Positions 25,392-34,638 of a stretch of DNA of 64,000 bases are shown in pieces; positions within the stretch are counted from its first letter, which is position 1, and each line of letters opens with the position of its first letter. The DNA is from Chloroflexota bacterium (GTDB lineage: Bacteria > Chloroflexota > UBA6077 > JACCZL01). A program made the translations under genes and the position numbers. The notes beneath the pieces were generated by a model. That model was not told the origin of the DNA and ran no database searches. It saw only the letters and a program-made list of their open reading frames with translations. The stretch lies in assembly GCA_020845495.1 (NCBI GenBank), contig JADLFM010000166.1, positions 1 through 64,000 on the forward strand. The letters are read 5' to 3'.

Positions 25392-26075
25392 TCAGTTGTT
25401 GCCGGGCGGCAGTTCGGCCTGCTGTCGCTTCGCCTTCATCTCGCGAAGTTGGCGGTCGACCTCACTCTCGGACTCGAGGGCCGCGAACTTCTGGTCGAGC
25501 GTGTCAGTGCTCAAGTCGGTGTACGCCATCGCGCGGGCTTCTTGCTCCTCGACGCGCGCCTCCAGCCGGTCGAACTCGCTCAGTGCCCCGACGCCCCGAA
25601 TCGAACCGAGCGTTCGATGCATCTGCTCCTGGGCCTTGGCGCTCCGGCTACGGGCAATCAGCAGTTCCTTCTTGGCGTCGGCCTCTTCAATCTTGCTCTG
25701 AAGCTGGCGTAGGCCGTCCTTGAGCGCCTGGACTTGCGCGCTCTGGGCCTGGTACTGCTCCTGGAGCCCACTCGCCGTCTGGGCATAGGTATTACGCCGC
25801 TGGAGCGCCTGCTTCGCGAGGTCGTCATCGCCCTTGTCGATGGCGAGCTCAGCCTTCCGCTGCCAGTCGTCCGCCTGCTGCTGGGCGTCCTGGGCGCGCG
25901 ACTGCAAACGCTTCTCGTCGGCGATAGCGGCCGCGACTTGCGTCTTGACCTGGATCATCTGATTGTTCATGTCGATGAGGAGCTGTTTGATGACCTTCTC
26001 CGGGTCTTCCGCCCGGTCGAGCAGATCATTGATGTTCGCCCTCACCAGCGTGGAAACTCGGTCGAGCAATCCCAC
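25392..26075 (-). CDS. pspA: PspA/IM30 (ESCRT-III-like) membrane-stress protein
   Basis: 227 aa from GTG 26075, where GAGGAGG lies 7 nt upstream and the product starts with the family-typical GLLDRVSTLVRANINDLLDRAEDPEKVI. Almost the whole protein is charged helix (long coiled coil QVKTQVAAAIADEKRLQSRAQD), with no membrane helix. PspA/Vipp1 proteins polymerise on damaged inner membrane and preserve the proton gradient. It lies 163 nt downstream of the flotillin gene on the same strand. The NfeD-flotillin-PspA set is a known membrane-maintenance grouping, so co-regulation is likely. A start at 26105 would only add an unsupported tail. Confidence 0.93.
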   Translation of the reverse strand: MGLLDRVSTLVRANINDLLDRAEDPEKVIKQLLIDMNNQMIQVKTQVAAAIADEKRLQSRAQDAQQQADDWQRKAELAIDKGDDDLAKQALQRRNTYAQTASGLQEQYQAQSAQVQALKDGLRQLQSKIEEADAKKELLIARSRSAKAQEQMHRTLGSIRGVGALSEFDRLEARVEEQEARAMAYTDLSTDTLDQKFAALESESEVDRQLREMKAKRQQAELPPGNN

Positions 26076-26238
26076 CGGTTCGCCTCCTCGTGTCAAAGCG
26101 CGCACGCGACGGTGCGCGCGCGTGGGTCACTTATCGCTTTCACGTACGCCAGGGCGCAAGCATTGATCGGCTGCACGAACAGAGCGGTCGATGGTGACCG
26201 CCCTGCACGTACACGTTGCTGCCAGCCGTCCAGGTCAC

Positions 26239-27762
26239 TCAGGCAGGCGAGTCAGGGGTCGAGCGGTCTCCGTGGGTGGTCGTGCTTCCGTTCGTGACGG
26301 CAGGATGCGCCGCGCCGTTGGTGACCAGGCCATCGCCGAGGCCGGGGAGTCGGGTCAACAGGTCGGAGACCTTCTGGCCTGTCAATGCTTCGAAGAGAGC
26401 CGGTGCCTGGGCGATCATGCGAGTAAGGTCTTCGGTGATCTGATTGGCGCCAAAGCCGCGGCCGTCTCCGCCCTGCGACACGATCGTGATCTTGTCGACG
26501 CGGCCAAGCGGCTCGGCGTACGCCCGCGCGATATCGGGCAGCGCCACCACCATCTTGTCGAGCAAGGCGGCCTGGTTGTAGTGCTGGAATGCCTCGGCCC
26601 GCACCTGGAGCGCCGCCGCTTCAGCCTCCCCTTTGGCCCGGATGACCTCGGCCTCGGCCTGGCCTTCGAGACGGGTGACGTCGGCACGTGCGCTACCTTC
26701 GCTGCGGTTCGCCTCGGCGAGGCCCTGCGCTTCGAGCACGCGACGCTGACGCTCGGCCTCAGCGAGCACTTCGACACGGCGCTTCTCGGCCTCCGCTTGC
26801 TTCAGCACAGTCGCTTCGAGTTCGCGCTCGCGCCGCAAGATCTCCGCTTCTTGCACCTTGATCTGCTCTTCGCGCTGGACCCGCTCGACGCGAACCTGCT
26901 CAGCCACAATCTGCTGCTGCATCACGTTCGCCTGGATGTCGTACGCCTTATCGGCCTGCGCCTGAGCCGACTTGGTCGCGCGCTCGAACTCGGCACGCTT
27001 GAGGGATAGATCGCGTTCGGCCTCGGCCTGACGGGTCTGGGAGGCCATTTCAGCGATGACGCGCTCCTGATCGGCCGCGGCGCGCGCAATCGCGGCCTCG
27101 CGCATCGTCTCGGCCTGCCGGATCGCGGTATCGCGGGCTGCTTCGGCTGCCGCGATGTCGGCATCCCGACGCACCCTGGCGATGTCCGGGCGCCCCATGT
27201 TCGCGATGTATTCGTTGGCGTCCTTGACGTCCTTGATCGTGAACGAGATGACCTCCAGGCCCATCTTGTTCATGTCGTTGGCGACGTTTTCGCGCATCCG
27301 CCCGGCCACCATCTCGGGCTCTTTGACGATCTGCTCGACGCTCAACTGACCTACGATGCCCCGCAGGTGGCCTTCCATCGACAGCCGAATCAGGTTCTCG
27401 CGCTCAGCCGGCGTCTTCCGCAGGAACTGCTCGGCCGCGGTCAGGATGCTCTCGAGGTCCGACTTAACCTTGATCTGCGCGACCGCCTCGACCTTCACGG
27501 CGACGCCCTGTTGCGTGTACAGATCCTGGGGCGGCGCCACGTCGAAGGACATCAACTCGAGCGACAGTTCGTCGGCGTTCTGGACCATCGGCCAGACGAT
27601 GGCGCCGCCGCCCTTGACCACTCTTGGATGTCCCATGCCGTAGACGATGAGCGCCTGGTTTGGCCCAACCTTCCGGTAGAGGCCCGCCAGTAGCCGCAAG
27701 ATGATGAGCAGCACGATAGCCAGAACGATCGCGACGATCGCCACTGGCAGGACTGAATCCAT
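26239..27762 (-). CDS. Flotillin-like SPFH-domain protein (FloT/YqiK family)
   Basis: 507 aa. ATG 27762 lies just after GGGAGG; GTG 27774 is an alternative. One N-terminal helix (VAIVAIVLAIVLLIILRLLAGLY) anchors it. An SPFH/band-7 domain follows (PNQALIVYGMGHPRVVKGGGAIVWP...FDVAPPQDLYTQQGVAVKVEAVAQIKV). Next is a long Ala/Glu/Arg coiled coil (EAEILRRERELEATVLKQAEAEKRRVEVLAEAERQ) and a conserved flotillin C-terminal part (ALLDKMVVALPDIARAYAEPLGRVDKITIVSQGG). Flotillins organise functional membrane microdomains. The NfeD-type partner is encoded 14 nt upstream on the same strand, as in yuaF-floT of Bacillus. Confidence 0.93.
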   Translation of the reverse strand: MDSVLPVAIVAIVLAIVLLIILRLLAGLYRKVGPNQALIVYGMGHPRVVKGGGAIVWPMVQNADELSLELMSFDVAPPQDLYTQQGVAVKVEAVAQIKVKSDLESILTAAEQFLRKTPAERENLIRLSMEGHLRGIVGQLSVEQIVKEPEMVAGRMRENVANDMNKMGLEVISFTIKDVKDANEYIANMGRPDIARVRRDADIAAAEAARDTAIRQAETMREAAIARAAADQERVIAEMASQTRQAEAERDLSLKRAEFERATKSAQAQADKAYDIQANVMQQQIVAEQVRVERVQREEQIKVQEAEILRRERELEATVLKQAEAEKRRVEVLAEAERQRRVLEAQGLAEANRSEGSARADVTRLEGQAEAEVIRAKGEAEAAALQVRAEAFQHYNQAALLDKMVVALPDIARAYAEPLGRVDKITIVSQGGDGRGFGANQITEDLTRMIAQAPALFEALTGQKVSDLLTRLPGLGDGLVTNGAAHPAVTNGSTTTHGDRSTPDSPA

Positions 27763-27776
27763 GACTCCTCCCACCG

Positions 27777-28436
27777 CTACTCCCCCGCGTACGTCGTCCA
27801 GGGTTCGACGTAGGCAAGCCCTGCTTCGTACCGTACGATGACGACCTCCGTGCCCGCCGCGATCTCCTTCCCAGTCGCGCTCCGTGCTCCCTCACTACGA
27901 CGAGTGCCCTCGTGGGTAAAGACGATCTCTCCGGTCACCCCTGGCCGGATGGCTCGGCTGACACGGCCCACGGTACCCTCAATGCGGGACGCGTTCGGGT
28001 CCATGAACTGTTGCCCGGCGAGGAGCACCCGCGCCAGAAAGAGGAACGCGGCGCCGCCGCCGATCGTGCCGGCCACCACCGCGACGATCAGCGCGAGGGC
28101 CGGCCCGATTCCGAGCGAACCGTGGGTAACCCACCCGGCGCCGCCGAAGAACGCCAGGAAGGTCGTAATCGTCGGCAAGTTGAGCGGCGAGACGCCCGTG
28201 CCCCGCTCGCTGGCCTCGCCGTCCATCACGTGTGCAGCATGCCCGCCGTTCCCACTGGCTCCATCACCGCCGACGTGCGCAGCGCTATGACCGCCGAGAT
28301 GTCCGACGTCGTGGTGTCCCTCGGCCAGCGCATGACCGCCGTCGCCGGTGTGGAACGCGCCGAGCAGGAGCGAGAGCAGGCTCATCGCCAGGCCGAAGAC
28401 GAAGCAGAAGACGAAGACGGTCTCGAGTGGATCCAT
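27777..28436 (-). CDS. NfeD/YuaF/YqiJ-like membrane protein
   Basis: 219 aa. ATG 28436 has GGAGG 9 nt upstream. It has an N-terminal helix (VFVFCFVFGLAMSLLSLLLGAF), then a His/Gly-rich low-complexity loop of about 50 residues (HHDVGHLGGHSAAHVGGDG), then two more helices. A C-terminal OB-fold follows, with a stretch (EGTVGRVSRAIRPGVTGEIVF...GTEVVIVRYEAGLAYVEPW) typical of NfeD soluble domains. It partners the flotillin gene directly downstream. The His-rich loop could bind metal and is not usual for the family. It is the first gene of the operon behind a good sigma70 promoter. Confidence 0.87.
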   Translation of the reverse strand: MDPLETVFVFCFVFGLAMSLLSLLLGAFHTGDGGHALAEGHHDVGHLGGHSAAHVGGDGASGNGGHAAHVMDGEASERGTGVSPLNLPTITTFLAFFGGAGWVTHGSLGIGPALALIVAVVAGTIGGGAAFLFLARVLLAGQQFMDPNASRIEGTVGRVSRAIRPGVTGEIVFTHEGTRRSEGARSATGKEIAAGTEVVIVRYEAGLAYVEPWTTYAGE

Positions 28437-28461
28437 GCTTCTACGCCTCCGTTCTGCACCA

Positions 28462-28490
28462 GGAATAACACGCTACTGAGTTAACGTCAA
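28462..28490 (-). promoter_or_regulatory. Sigma70-like promoter of the nfeD-flotillin(-pspA) operon
   Basis: On the minus strand TTGACG (28485-28490) and TATTCC (28462-28467) are separated by exactly 17 nt, about 26 nt ahead of the NfeD-type start. The region is locally AT-rich compared with its surroundings. Confidence 0.6.
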
Positions 28491-28568
28491 TCACCCCGGT
28501 AACAGTTCCATCGCGCGCCGGTTGCGCGACTGGCCGTCTGGCGCCTACGTCGACACGTGCGGGCCTGC

Positions 28569-31500
28569 TCAGGGCAGGTTGAAGCCGACGAGCGACCCGC
28601 CATCGGCGTCCCCTACGACGAGTCGGTTGTCGACCACGGCGACGCCGACCGGCCTGCGAACGTCGGGGCCAAGCGGCCACTGCTCCACTCGCGTCGAGTC
28701 TGGAGCGTGAACGATGAGCGCCCGCTCTTCGGGGGCGGTAACGACCCAGCCGCTCCTGCCGAAGGCCGCCACTTGTGGCCCGAGCACCGTCGTCGAGTGA
28801 GGCATGCTCCAACTCGCGAGCCGCCTGCCGTCCCGCTGCACCTTGACAATTCGGTCCGCGCCGGCCTCGGCGACGACGAAGGTGCCGTCGTCAAGCACAA
28901 TCGCCGAGGTCGGTTGACTCAACCCCCGAATCACGTCGACCGTGCCGTCCGGCCGGCGCACGAGCAGGCGATCGTTTCCGGTGTCCGCAAGCACGAGCGA
29001 AGCCTCCGGGCCGAGCGATATGCCGCGCGGGCCGTAGAGCGGGTAGTCAGCGAACAGCGACTCCCCAACGGTCCCATCGCTCTCCAGCCGGTATGCCTTT
29101 CCGGTCGCGGCATCGACGACGGCAAACGCGCCGTCCGGAAGCGGCGCGACAGCCGATGGCTCCTCGAAGGCACCTTGCCCGATGCTGCGCACGACGCCGC
29201 TCGGCGAAACGAGGGCCACGCCCCGCCGCCGCGCGTCCGTCGCGACTAGCGAACCGTCAGGCGTCGCCGCCAGGCCGCGGGGCTGGCCGAGCGCTCCGCT
29301 CCCGCCAACCGTCTCGGGCGAGCGGAGCGGCGGCCCTGGCAGCGGCATCTCCGGCGGGGCAATCGGGGTGAGGCGCGGACCGCTCCCTCCGCCTGCCACA
29401 GGTCCTGACGGAGTCGGTAGGGCTGCATCGGCCGGTAGCGCCGCTCCGACCAGGTAGGCCGGCCAGGGGCGAAGCGCGCTGGTCGGAATGACCTCGCGAT
29501 TGTGGTCTGGCGGCTGCCAGAATGCGGTCACGTTCGAGAAGTTGAGGTCGTCGACGAAGTGGACCGTGATGTCGTGCCAGCCCGCTTCGAGCTCGGCCGT
29601 GCCATCACTGTATACATTCGGCACCGTTGCGGTGGCGAGCGTGACGCCATCGACGGCAATTGAGCTGGTGCCAACGCTGCTCACCCCGAAATGGTAGACG
29701 CCACTCCGTTCGGCACGCAGCGCGCCGGACCACTCGATGGTGTACGGTCGAGGAGCCGGTAGCAGGTGGACGCGTAGCTCGACGTTGGGGTCCACCTGCT
29801 CCACGACCGGCTCGCCCGTCGGCACCCGGCCGGGGTAGACGCGGCCCAGCAGGCCGGTCGGCCGAACTGGCGGAACGGTGAGCAGGTTCGCGGTCACTGC
29901 CGCGACCTGTCCCGTCTCCCCTCCCCAGCGGACGGCGATCGGCTGCTGCCCCATGTCGACGCCGTGCAAGCGCAGGGCATGGTTCCCGCGCGCGAGCCGG
30001 ACTAGGCCCTCGCTCCCGCCGTGGAGAAGTTCGACGCCATCGAGGGTCAGGCTGAGCTGGGGCGGGCCGTCGAGTGCGATCCGATAGGCGCCGTAGGCCG
30101 GAACGGTCCAGGTGGTCGTCGCCGTCGCCTCGAAGGGTGCCGGAATCGGCGCGGCGCCCGGCCAGCCCAGTTCCAGCGATGACGCTCGCCGAAGTACAGC
30201 GCGCTCGCCCGACCGGTACTCGATGTCCACCCCTCGATTCGCCTGGAGAACGTCTGGAGACAGTCGAAAGCCGTACACCGCTACCGATCCCGACTCAGGC
30301 GGCCGCACCTCCGTCCGAGCCGCACCCGGATACAGTTCGGTGATGCGGCCGGCAACGTCTGGGCGGTCGGCGATGAAGATGGCTGCCTCGTGGTCCGTGA
30401 CTGGCAGGTCGCTGGCCGGGTCGAACGGCGCGTACGGGCGCGGCTCGGGAACAATGAACCCGATGCTCGGCTGATTCAACCAGGACGGCTCCAGGTACAC
30501 CTTCGTCGTCGGCGGAAGTTGAGCGATCTGGCGAGCCGCCTCGGTCTGGGGCGCGGAGAACTCGAGCCAGGTCCGTGAGTCCCGCTCCTGCCTGGTGAAG
30601 AAGCGGTCGACGTTCATGATGCCCGTGCCGACGAGCAGCATACACACGGCGACCAGCGATGGCAGCGACGACCCGAGGACGCTCCGAGGAGGTTGCCACC
30701 GTATCGACCCAGGGTCGGCTGCCATAGTCAACACCCCGCCCACACTCGACGCTCGGGCAGGCCAGAGCTGGGCCGACGATGCTCCCCTGAACCACGACCC
30801 GGTGTGAGGCGTGACCTGCGCCAGCAGTCGATCCGCCGCCAGCCAGAGAGTGCCGACCGGGAGTGCGGCCAGCAGCAGCGCGGGTACGATGGCGCCGATG
30901 GCGCGGTGGCTCTGGGGTGCTTCCCAGGTCAGGGAGAAAATGCCACCGGCGAGCGCGGCCGGCAGCCACACCAGCACGATCCAGCGTTCGACCCGCCAGA
31001 AGCGCGTCAGGGCGAGGGCGAGCCCCGCCACGGCCAGTGCGCCGGTGACCGGATCGAGCATCGGGCGGCCGGTCCAGTTGTGGCGGCCGTTCGAGTCGCC
31101 CCGGACGTTGAACATCAGCAGGTGCGCCCGGACGTTCCGCACGAGCGGCTCCCAGCTTCCCGCCTGCTCCACCTCTTTGAAGACCGTCACGGTGCCGGCC
31201 CGCGCGGCGAACTGACCGGGGTTCGTGATCGCGAACTGCGCGAACGGACCGGCCGTCAGCAGGAACGCCAGCGCACAGACGACGAGGCCGAACGTCTGGG
31301 TCCGAAGAAACGCCATCCGTCCGGCGGCGAGTTGGTGAAGCCCGACCACCGCGAGGATCAGCGGCGTCAACTGGCTCGTATAGTAGAAGTACAGCCCGGC
31401 GCCGGCCGCGACGCCGGCGCTGCCAAGCAGAAATGGGCTGCGGCGGCGCAGTCCGAGCACAAACAGCGCGGCGGCGAGGATATCCCAACTGACCGAGATG

Positions 31501-32564
31501 ATGGCCGGGAGCGCGATCCGGCTGAAGTTCAGGTGCCAGGTCAACCCGATGGCGAGACCCGCCGTGACGACCGCGACGCGCTGTCCGAACAACACCCGCC
31601 CAAGCAGGTAGAGCGCCCCAACGCCGAGCGTGCCGCCGATTGCGACCGGTAGCCGCAGCGCGAACGGATCGCGGCCATACACGGCTACGAGCGGAGCGAT
31701 TGCGTACCAGAGCCCTGTCGGCTCCTGAAGAATGCCGGCCGCGAAGATCGGGCGGTAACCTGGATCGGCGAGCATGCGCAGCGCCTCGAGGCCCCGCTGG
31801 GCCTCGTCGAACCAGATCCCCTGGGGGATCGTGCGGATCGCCCAGACGCGCGGGAGGAGTGCGAGGAACGTCAGCAGTCCGAGCCAGATCGAGTCTGTGC
31901 GCGACCACGAGCCCGTGAGGACCCGTACGCGTGCCCTTGTCACCAGCCACAGCCCGGCCAGCAGCCCGACCACCGCCAGCACGTGGAGCACCCAGGCCAG
32001 CGTGAGTAGACGATTGGCGCGAAAGAGCGCCAGCGCAACCGCTTCAACCGCGACCGCGGCACAGAGCACGGGAACGCCGCGTCCTGCGATTGGCCAGACA
32101 TGTGCCGCGTCGGAGGACGATCGCTCCTCGCCGGGGGCGTCACTCTTCGGCAGACCCAGGCGCACGACGACGGCGAACAGCATCCCGACGCCGAGGAGCG
32201 GCCAGAAGGCGCCGAGCGTGTCAGGCTGTGCCAAGAGCCGCCCTTCGAGCACGACACCAGTCGCCAGCAGGCCCGCACAGATGGTCCAGGCAGCCACGGC
32301 AAGCCAGGGCCGCACGAGCGCGGGCACCCGACCGCTCAACCGGCTGGTTGGCCGGCCGGTGCAGCGTGCGGTGGTAATTGTGTGACCGGGTGCGGCGAGA
32401 GCGGCGCGCTCGACCGGCCGCTCCGGCGTGGCCGGCCGTCGAAGACTGCCGAGCCAGCACGCCAGCGCGGCCGGCCACCCGGCGCGAGATATGGTCGCCA
32501 GCCCGAGCGTGAGTGCGCCCGCGACGATGGCCAGGTACCCGAGAACGGTTGCCAGTTCGTTCAT
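28569..32564 (-). CDS. Giant membrane protein: PMT-type glycosyltransferase, PA14 and NHL propeller (copy B)
   Basis: 1331 aa. The N-terminal 700 residues have about 13 membrane helices in the GT-C/PMT pattern. The first large external loop has IPQGIWFDEAQRGLEAL, with the conserved Asp253-Glu254 pair of dolichyl/undecaprenyl-phosphate-sugar-dependent transferases. RPMLDPVTG follows a later loop. A PA14-like beta domain (SGVYHFGVSSVGTSSIAVDG...WHDITVHFVDD) sits around residues 950-1050. The last 220 residues form an NHL-type propeller (SLGPEASLVLADTGNDRLLV, GTFVVAEAGADRIVKV). It is paralogous to copy A. It is probably a lipid-linked-sugar transferase with a large surface-exposed sensing or binding part. 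No clear Shine-Dalgarno precedes the ATG; an N-terminal helix starts at once. Confidence 0.87.
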   Translation of the reverse strand: MNELATVLGYLAIVAGALTLGLATISRAGWPAALACWLGSLRRPATPERPVERAALAAPGHTITTARCTGRPTSRLSGRVPALVRPWLAVAAWTICAGLLATGVVLEGRLLAQPDTLGAFWPLLGVGMLFAVVVRLGLPKSDAPGEERSSSDAAHVWPIAGRGVPVLCAAVAVEAVALALFRANRLLTLAWVLHVLAVVGLLAGLWLVTRARVRVLTGSWSRTDSIWLGLLTFLALLPRVWAIRTIPQGIWFDEAQRGLEALRMLADPGYRPIFAAGILQEPTGLWYAIAPLVAVYGRDPFALRLPVAIGGTLGVGALYLLGRVLFGQRVAVVTAGLAIGLTWHLNFSRIALPAIISVSWDILAAALFVLGLRRRSPFLLGSAGVAAGAGLYFYYTSQLTPLILAVVGLHQLAAGRMAFLRTQTFGLVVCALAFLLTAGPFAQFAITNPGQFAARAGTVTVFKEVEQAGSWEPLVRNVRAHLLMFNVRGDSNGRHNWTGRPMLDPVTGALAVAGLALALTRFWRVERWIVLVWLPAALAGGIFSLTWEAPQSHRAIGAIVPALLLAALPVGTLWLAADRLLAQVTPHTGSWFRGASSAQLWPARASSVGGVLTMAADPGSIRWQPPRSVLGSSLPSLVAVCMLLVGTGIMNVDRFFTRQERDSRTWLEFSAPQTEAARQIAQLPPTTKVYLEPSWLNQPSIGFIVPEPRPYAPFDPASDLPVTDHEAAIFIADRPDVAGRITELYPGAARTEVRPPESGSVAVYGFRLSPDVLQANRGVDIEYRSGERAVLRRASSLELGWPGAAPIPAPFEATATTTWTVPAYGAYRIALDGPPQLSLTLDGVELLHGGSEGLVRLARGNHALRLHGVDMGQQPIAVRWGGETGQVAAVTANLLTVPPVRPTGLLGRVYPGRVPTGEPVVEQVDPNVELRVHLLPAPRPYTIEWSGALRAERSGVYHFGVSSVGTSSIAVDGVTLATATVPNVYSDGTAELEAGWHDITVHFVDDLNFSNVTAFWQPPDHNREVIPTSALRPWPAYLVGAALPADAALPTPSGPVAGGGSGPRLTPIAPPEMPLPGPPLRSPETVGGSGALGQPRGLAATPDGSLVATDARRRGVALVSPSGVVRSIGQGAFEEPSAVAPLPDGAFAVVDAATGKAYRLESDGTVGESLFADYPLYGPRGISLGPEASLVLADTGNDRLLVRRPDGTVDVIRGLSQPTSAIVLDDGTFVVAEAGADRIVKVQRDGRRLASWSMPHSTTVLGPQVAAFGRSGWVVTAPEERALIVHAPDSTRVEQWPLGPDVRRPVGVAVVDNRLVVGDADGGSLVGFNLP

Positions 32565-32803
32565 CTGAGGTGGGTGACGGGCCTGCTGACGGATGCGTCA
32601 GGCCCACAGTCACACTGTATGCGGGAGCGAGCGTCGGACGGCCCGGCGAGCCCAGGGAGCCGCGGTGCGCGATTTTGACAGGGTCGGCGGTGGGCGATAG
32701 CCTTGTGACGTGGCGGGCGGGCCGGCAAGCAGTACGCTGGCGCGGCTGAGGCTCGGGCACCCCGACGAGGAGAGAGGGTGCGGGCGAGCGAGGAGTGCAT
32801 GTC

Positions 32804-33592
32804 GTGATCCACGGTAAGCGAGTCGTCGTCGTCCTGCCGGCCTACAATGCCGGCCGGACGCTCGAGCGGACCGTCCGCGACGTGCCGATGGACGTCGTCG
32901 ACGACGTGCTGCTTGTCGACGACGCCAGCCGTGATGACACCGTCGCCGTGGCACGGTCGCTTGGGCTGCGGACGTTCGTGCATCCCGAGAACTCCGGCTA
33001 CGGCGGGAATCAGAAGACCTGCTACGCGCAGGCCCTCGCGCTGGGCGCCGACATCGTGGTGATGGTCCACCCGGACTACCAGTATGACCCGCGTCTCGTC
33101 ACGCCGATGGCGTCGATGATCGCCTCGGGCGTGTACGACGTCGTGCTCGGCAGCCGGATTATCGGGAACGGTGCGCTCCGAGGCGGCATGCCGCTCTACA
33201 AGTACGTCTCGAATCGCGTGCTGTCCGCCGTCCAGAACCTGCTCCTCGGCGAAAAACTGTCTGAGTATCACACCGGCTACCGTGCGTACGCTCGCCACGT
33301 GCTCGAAGCGCTTCCGCTCGACCAGAACTCGAACGATTTTCTCTTCGACAACCAGATGCTTGCCCAGATTTTCTACTTCGGCTTCCGGGTCGGCGAGATT
33401 TCCTGCCCGACCCGCTACGATGCGGAGTCGTCTTCGATAAACTTTGGCCGGTCCTGTCGCTATGGGCTGGGTGTGCTCGGCACTAGCGTCGGGTATCGGC
33501 TCGCCCGGCTCGGCGTCGCGCGGCCCAGCATCTATCGCCCGACGCATCGGCACCGCACTGCCGAGTCTGTGAATCGATCGGGCAGGTCGTGA
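32804..33592 (+). CDS. Family 2 glycosyltransferase (DPMS/polyprenyl-sugar synthase-like)
   Basis: 262 aa from GTG 32804, with GAGGAG 8 nt upstream; GTG 32795 overlaps that site and is less likely. GT-A features are VVVLPAYNAGRTLERTV, VLLVDDASRDDT, ENSGYGGNQKTCYAQAL and the metal-site equivalent VMVHPDYQYDP. GSRIIGNGALRGGMP resembles enzymes that transfer sugars from NDP-sugar to polyprenyl phosphate. It is divergent from the copy B gene, whose GT-C enzyme would need a lipid-linked donor; a donor/acceptor pairing of the two is a reasonable inference. There is no C-terminal membrane helix, so it would act at the cytoplasmic face. Confidence 0.88.
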   Translation: MIHGKRVVVVLPAYNAGRTLERTVRDVPMDVVDDVLLVDDASRDDTVAVARSLGLRTFVHPENSGYGGNQKTCYAQALALGADIVVMVHPDYQYDPRLVTPMASMIASGVYDVVLGSRIIGNGALRGGMPLYKYVSNRVLSAVQNLLLGEKLSEYHTGYRAYARHVLEALPLDQNSNDFLFDNQMLAQIFYFGFRVGEISCPTRYDAESSSINFGRSCRYGLGVLGTSVGYRLARLGVARPSIYRPTHRHRTAESVNRSGRS

Positions 33593-33768
33593 TCCACGTA
33601 CCGTCGGCTCGATGGGCGGTGCCCCATTCCAGCGGACCGGTGCGGAGTGGACGCGCATCACGTGCCCTGGCCGGACCACGGGTCGAGTGCGGGTTGGCAG
33701 GCCCGGTGCTTGCGCCAGGCGGCCGTGAGGCGCGCGGCTGGCGGGGTGAACGATCGGGTCAACCGCGG

Positions 33769-33797
33769 TGGACGCCAGTCTGAGCGTTTGCTATGAT
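33769..33797 (+). promoter_or_regulatory. Promoter of the tRNA-Asn gene
   Basis: TGGACG (33769-33774) and TATGAT (33792-33797) are spaced by 17 nt and end 11 nt before the mature tRNA 5' end. This is the arrangement expected of a stable-RNA promoter. Confidence 0.6.
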
Positions 33798-33808
33798 TTC
33801 GGGGCCAT

Positions 33809-33883
33809 TCCCCGATAGCTCAACGGTAGAGCGGCCGGCTGTTAACCGGTAGGTTCCAGGTTCGAATCCTGGTCGGGGAGCCA
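33809..33883 (+). tRNA. tRNA-Asn (GTT)
   Basis: Acceptor arm TCCCCGA/TCGGGGA pairs over 7 bp. The D-loop is AGCTCAACGGTAGAGC, the anticodon loop is CTGTTAA with anticodon GTT, and the T-arm is CCAGGTTCGAATCCTGG. Discriminator G at 33880 is followed by an encoded CCA (33881-33883). No intron is present. Confidence 0.97.
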
Positions 33884-34638
33884 GATCGAGTGAGCGCTCC
33901 GCACGCGTCGAAGCCAGGGAGCGCGCCGTTGCTGCTTCTGCTGACCCTCCGGCGTCCAGAGGCGCGGCCGGACACGGCGCCACAAGCCGGGCGCGGGGTG
34001 TGCCCCGCCCGAGGTCTCCCGGCTTCGCGGTCGCGTGGCGGACGAGAACGGGGATGCCGATGAGGACGGCCGGGGCAGCGACGACCCTGCGCCATCGTCG
34101 CACAGTCCCCGCCCGAGCCGTAACCCGAGTACCGTTCGGGGCTGGCTGCCACCGTGATAGGCACAGCAGGCAGGCGACGACAGCTATGATGAGTGTGGCG
34201 GCAACGACGACCCCGCAAGGGTAGGTTGAACTCGGTGGCTGGGGCGATCTGCCCAGTGACGCCAGCCGTTAGAGTGCGCCGACGACCGTGCGAGCGTTCG
34301 CGCCGATAGCTTCACTCCGTGTCCCTCTTTGCATCACGAGCGCTCTGTCGACAACCATGCGCCCTGTGCATCCACGGCGTGTGTGCGGCCTGTGGCGATG
34401 ACCGTACACCAGCAGGAGAGTGTATCGAGGGTCACCAGTGCCCAAACCGACGATGTGTGCGAGCCGACCGAGCGGCTCCCGACCGAGCGGCTCCCGCTGG
34501 TGGTCCCGGCCGGCGCGATGGAGCGCACGGCCCGCTCGTACGACGATGCCATAGGTTGGTGAGCGGCTGGCTCGTGCACAGGAGCTGCAACTTCCGGCCT
34601 GCCGGTAACGTCCTAGTGTCAAGAGGAGGATGCTCTCG
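33884..34638. other. Intergenic region downstream of tRNA-Asn
   Basis: 755 bp with no convincing gene. A perfect 15-bp tandem duplication (unit CGACCGAGCGGCTCC) lies at 34465-34494. A minus-strand frame near 34000-34200 has a hydrophobic run but no start with a ribosome site, and ends in antisense tRNA. There is no sign of an integrated element at the tRNA 3' end. Confidence 0.5.

Noticed and set aside
30693..31652. Plus-strand frame of 319 codons
   Set aside because: It is antisense to the membrane part of copy B and shows the same charge-rich artefact composition.
33759..34103. Minus-strand frame ending with PGFEPGTYRLTAGRSTVELSG
   Set aside because: That sequence is the antisense translation of the tRNA-Asn gene, a well-known spurious protein artefact; no real domain lies upstream.
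33990..34220. Minus-strand hydrophobic stretch resembling a membrane helix
   Set aside because: No start codon with a ribosome site precedes it and it merges into antisense tRNA.
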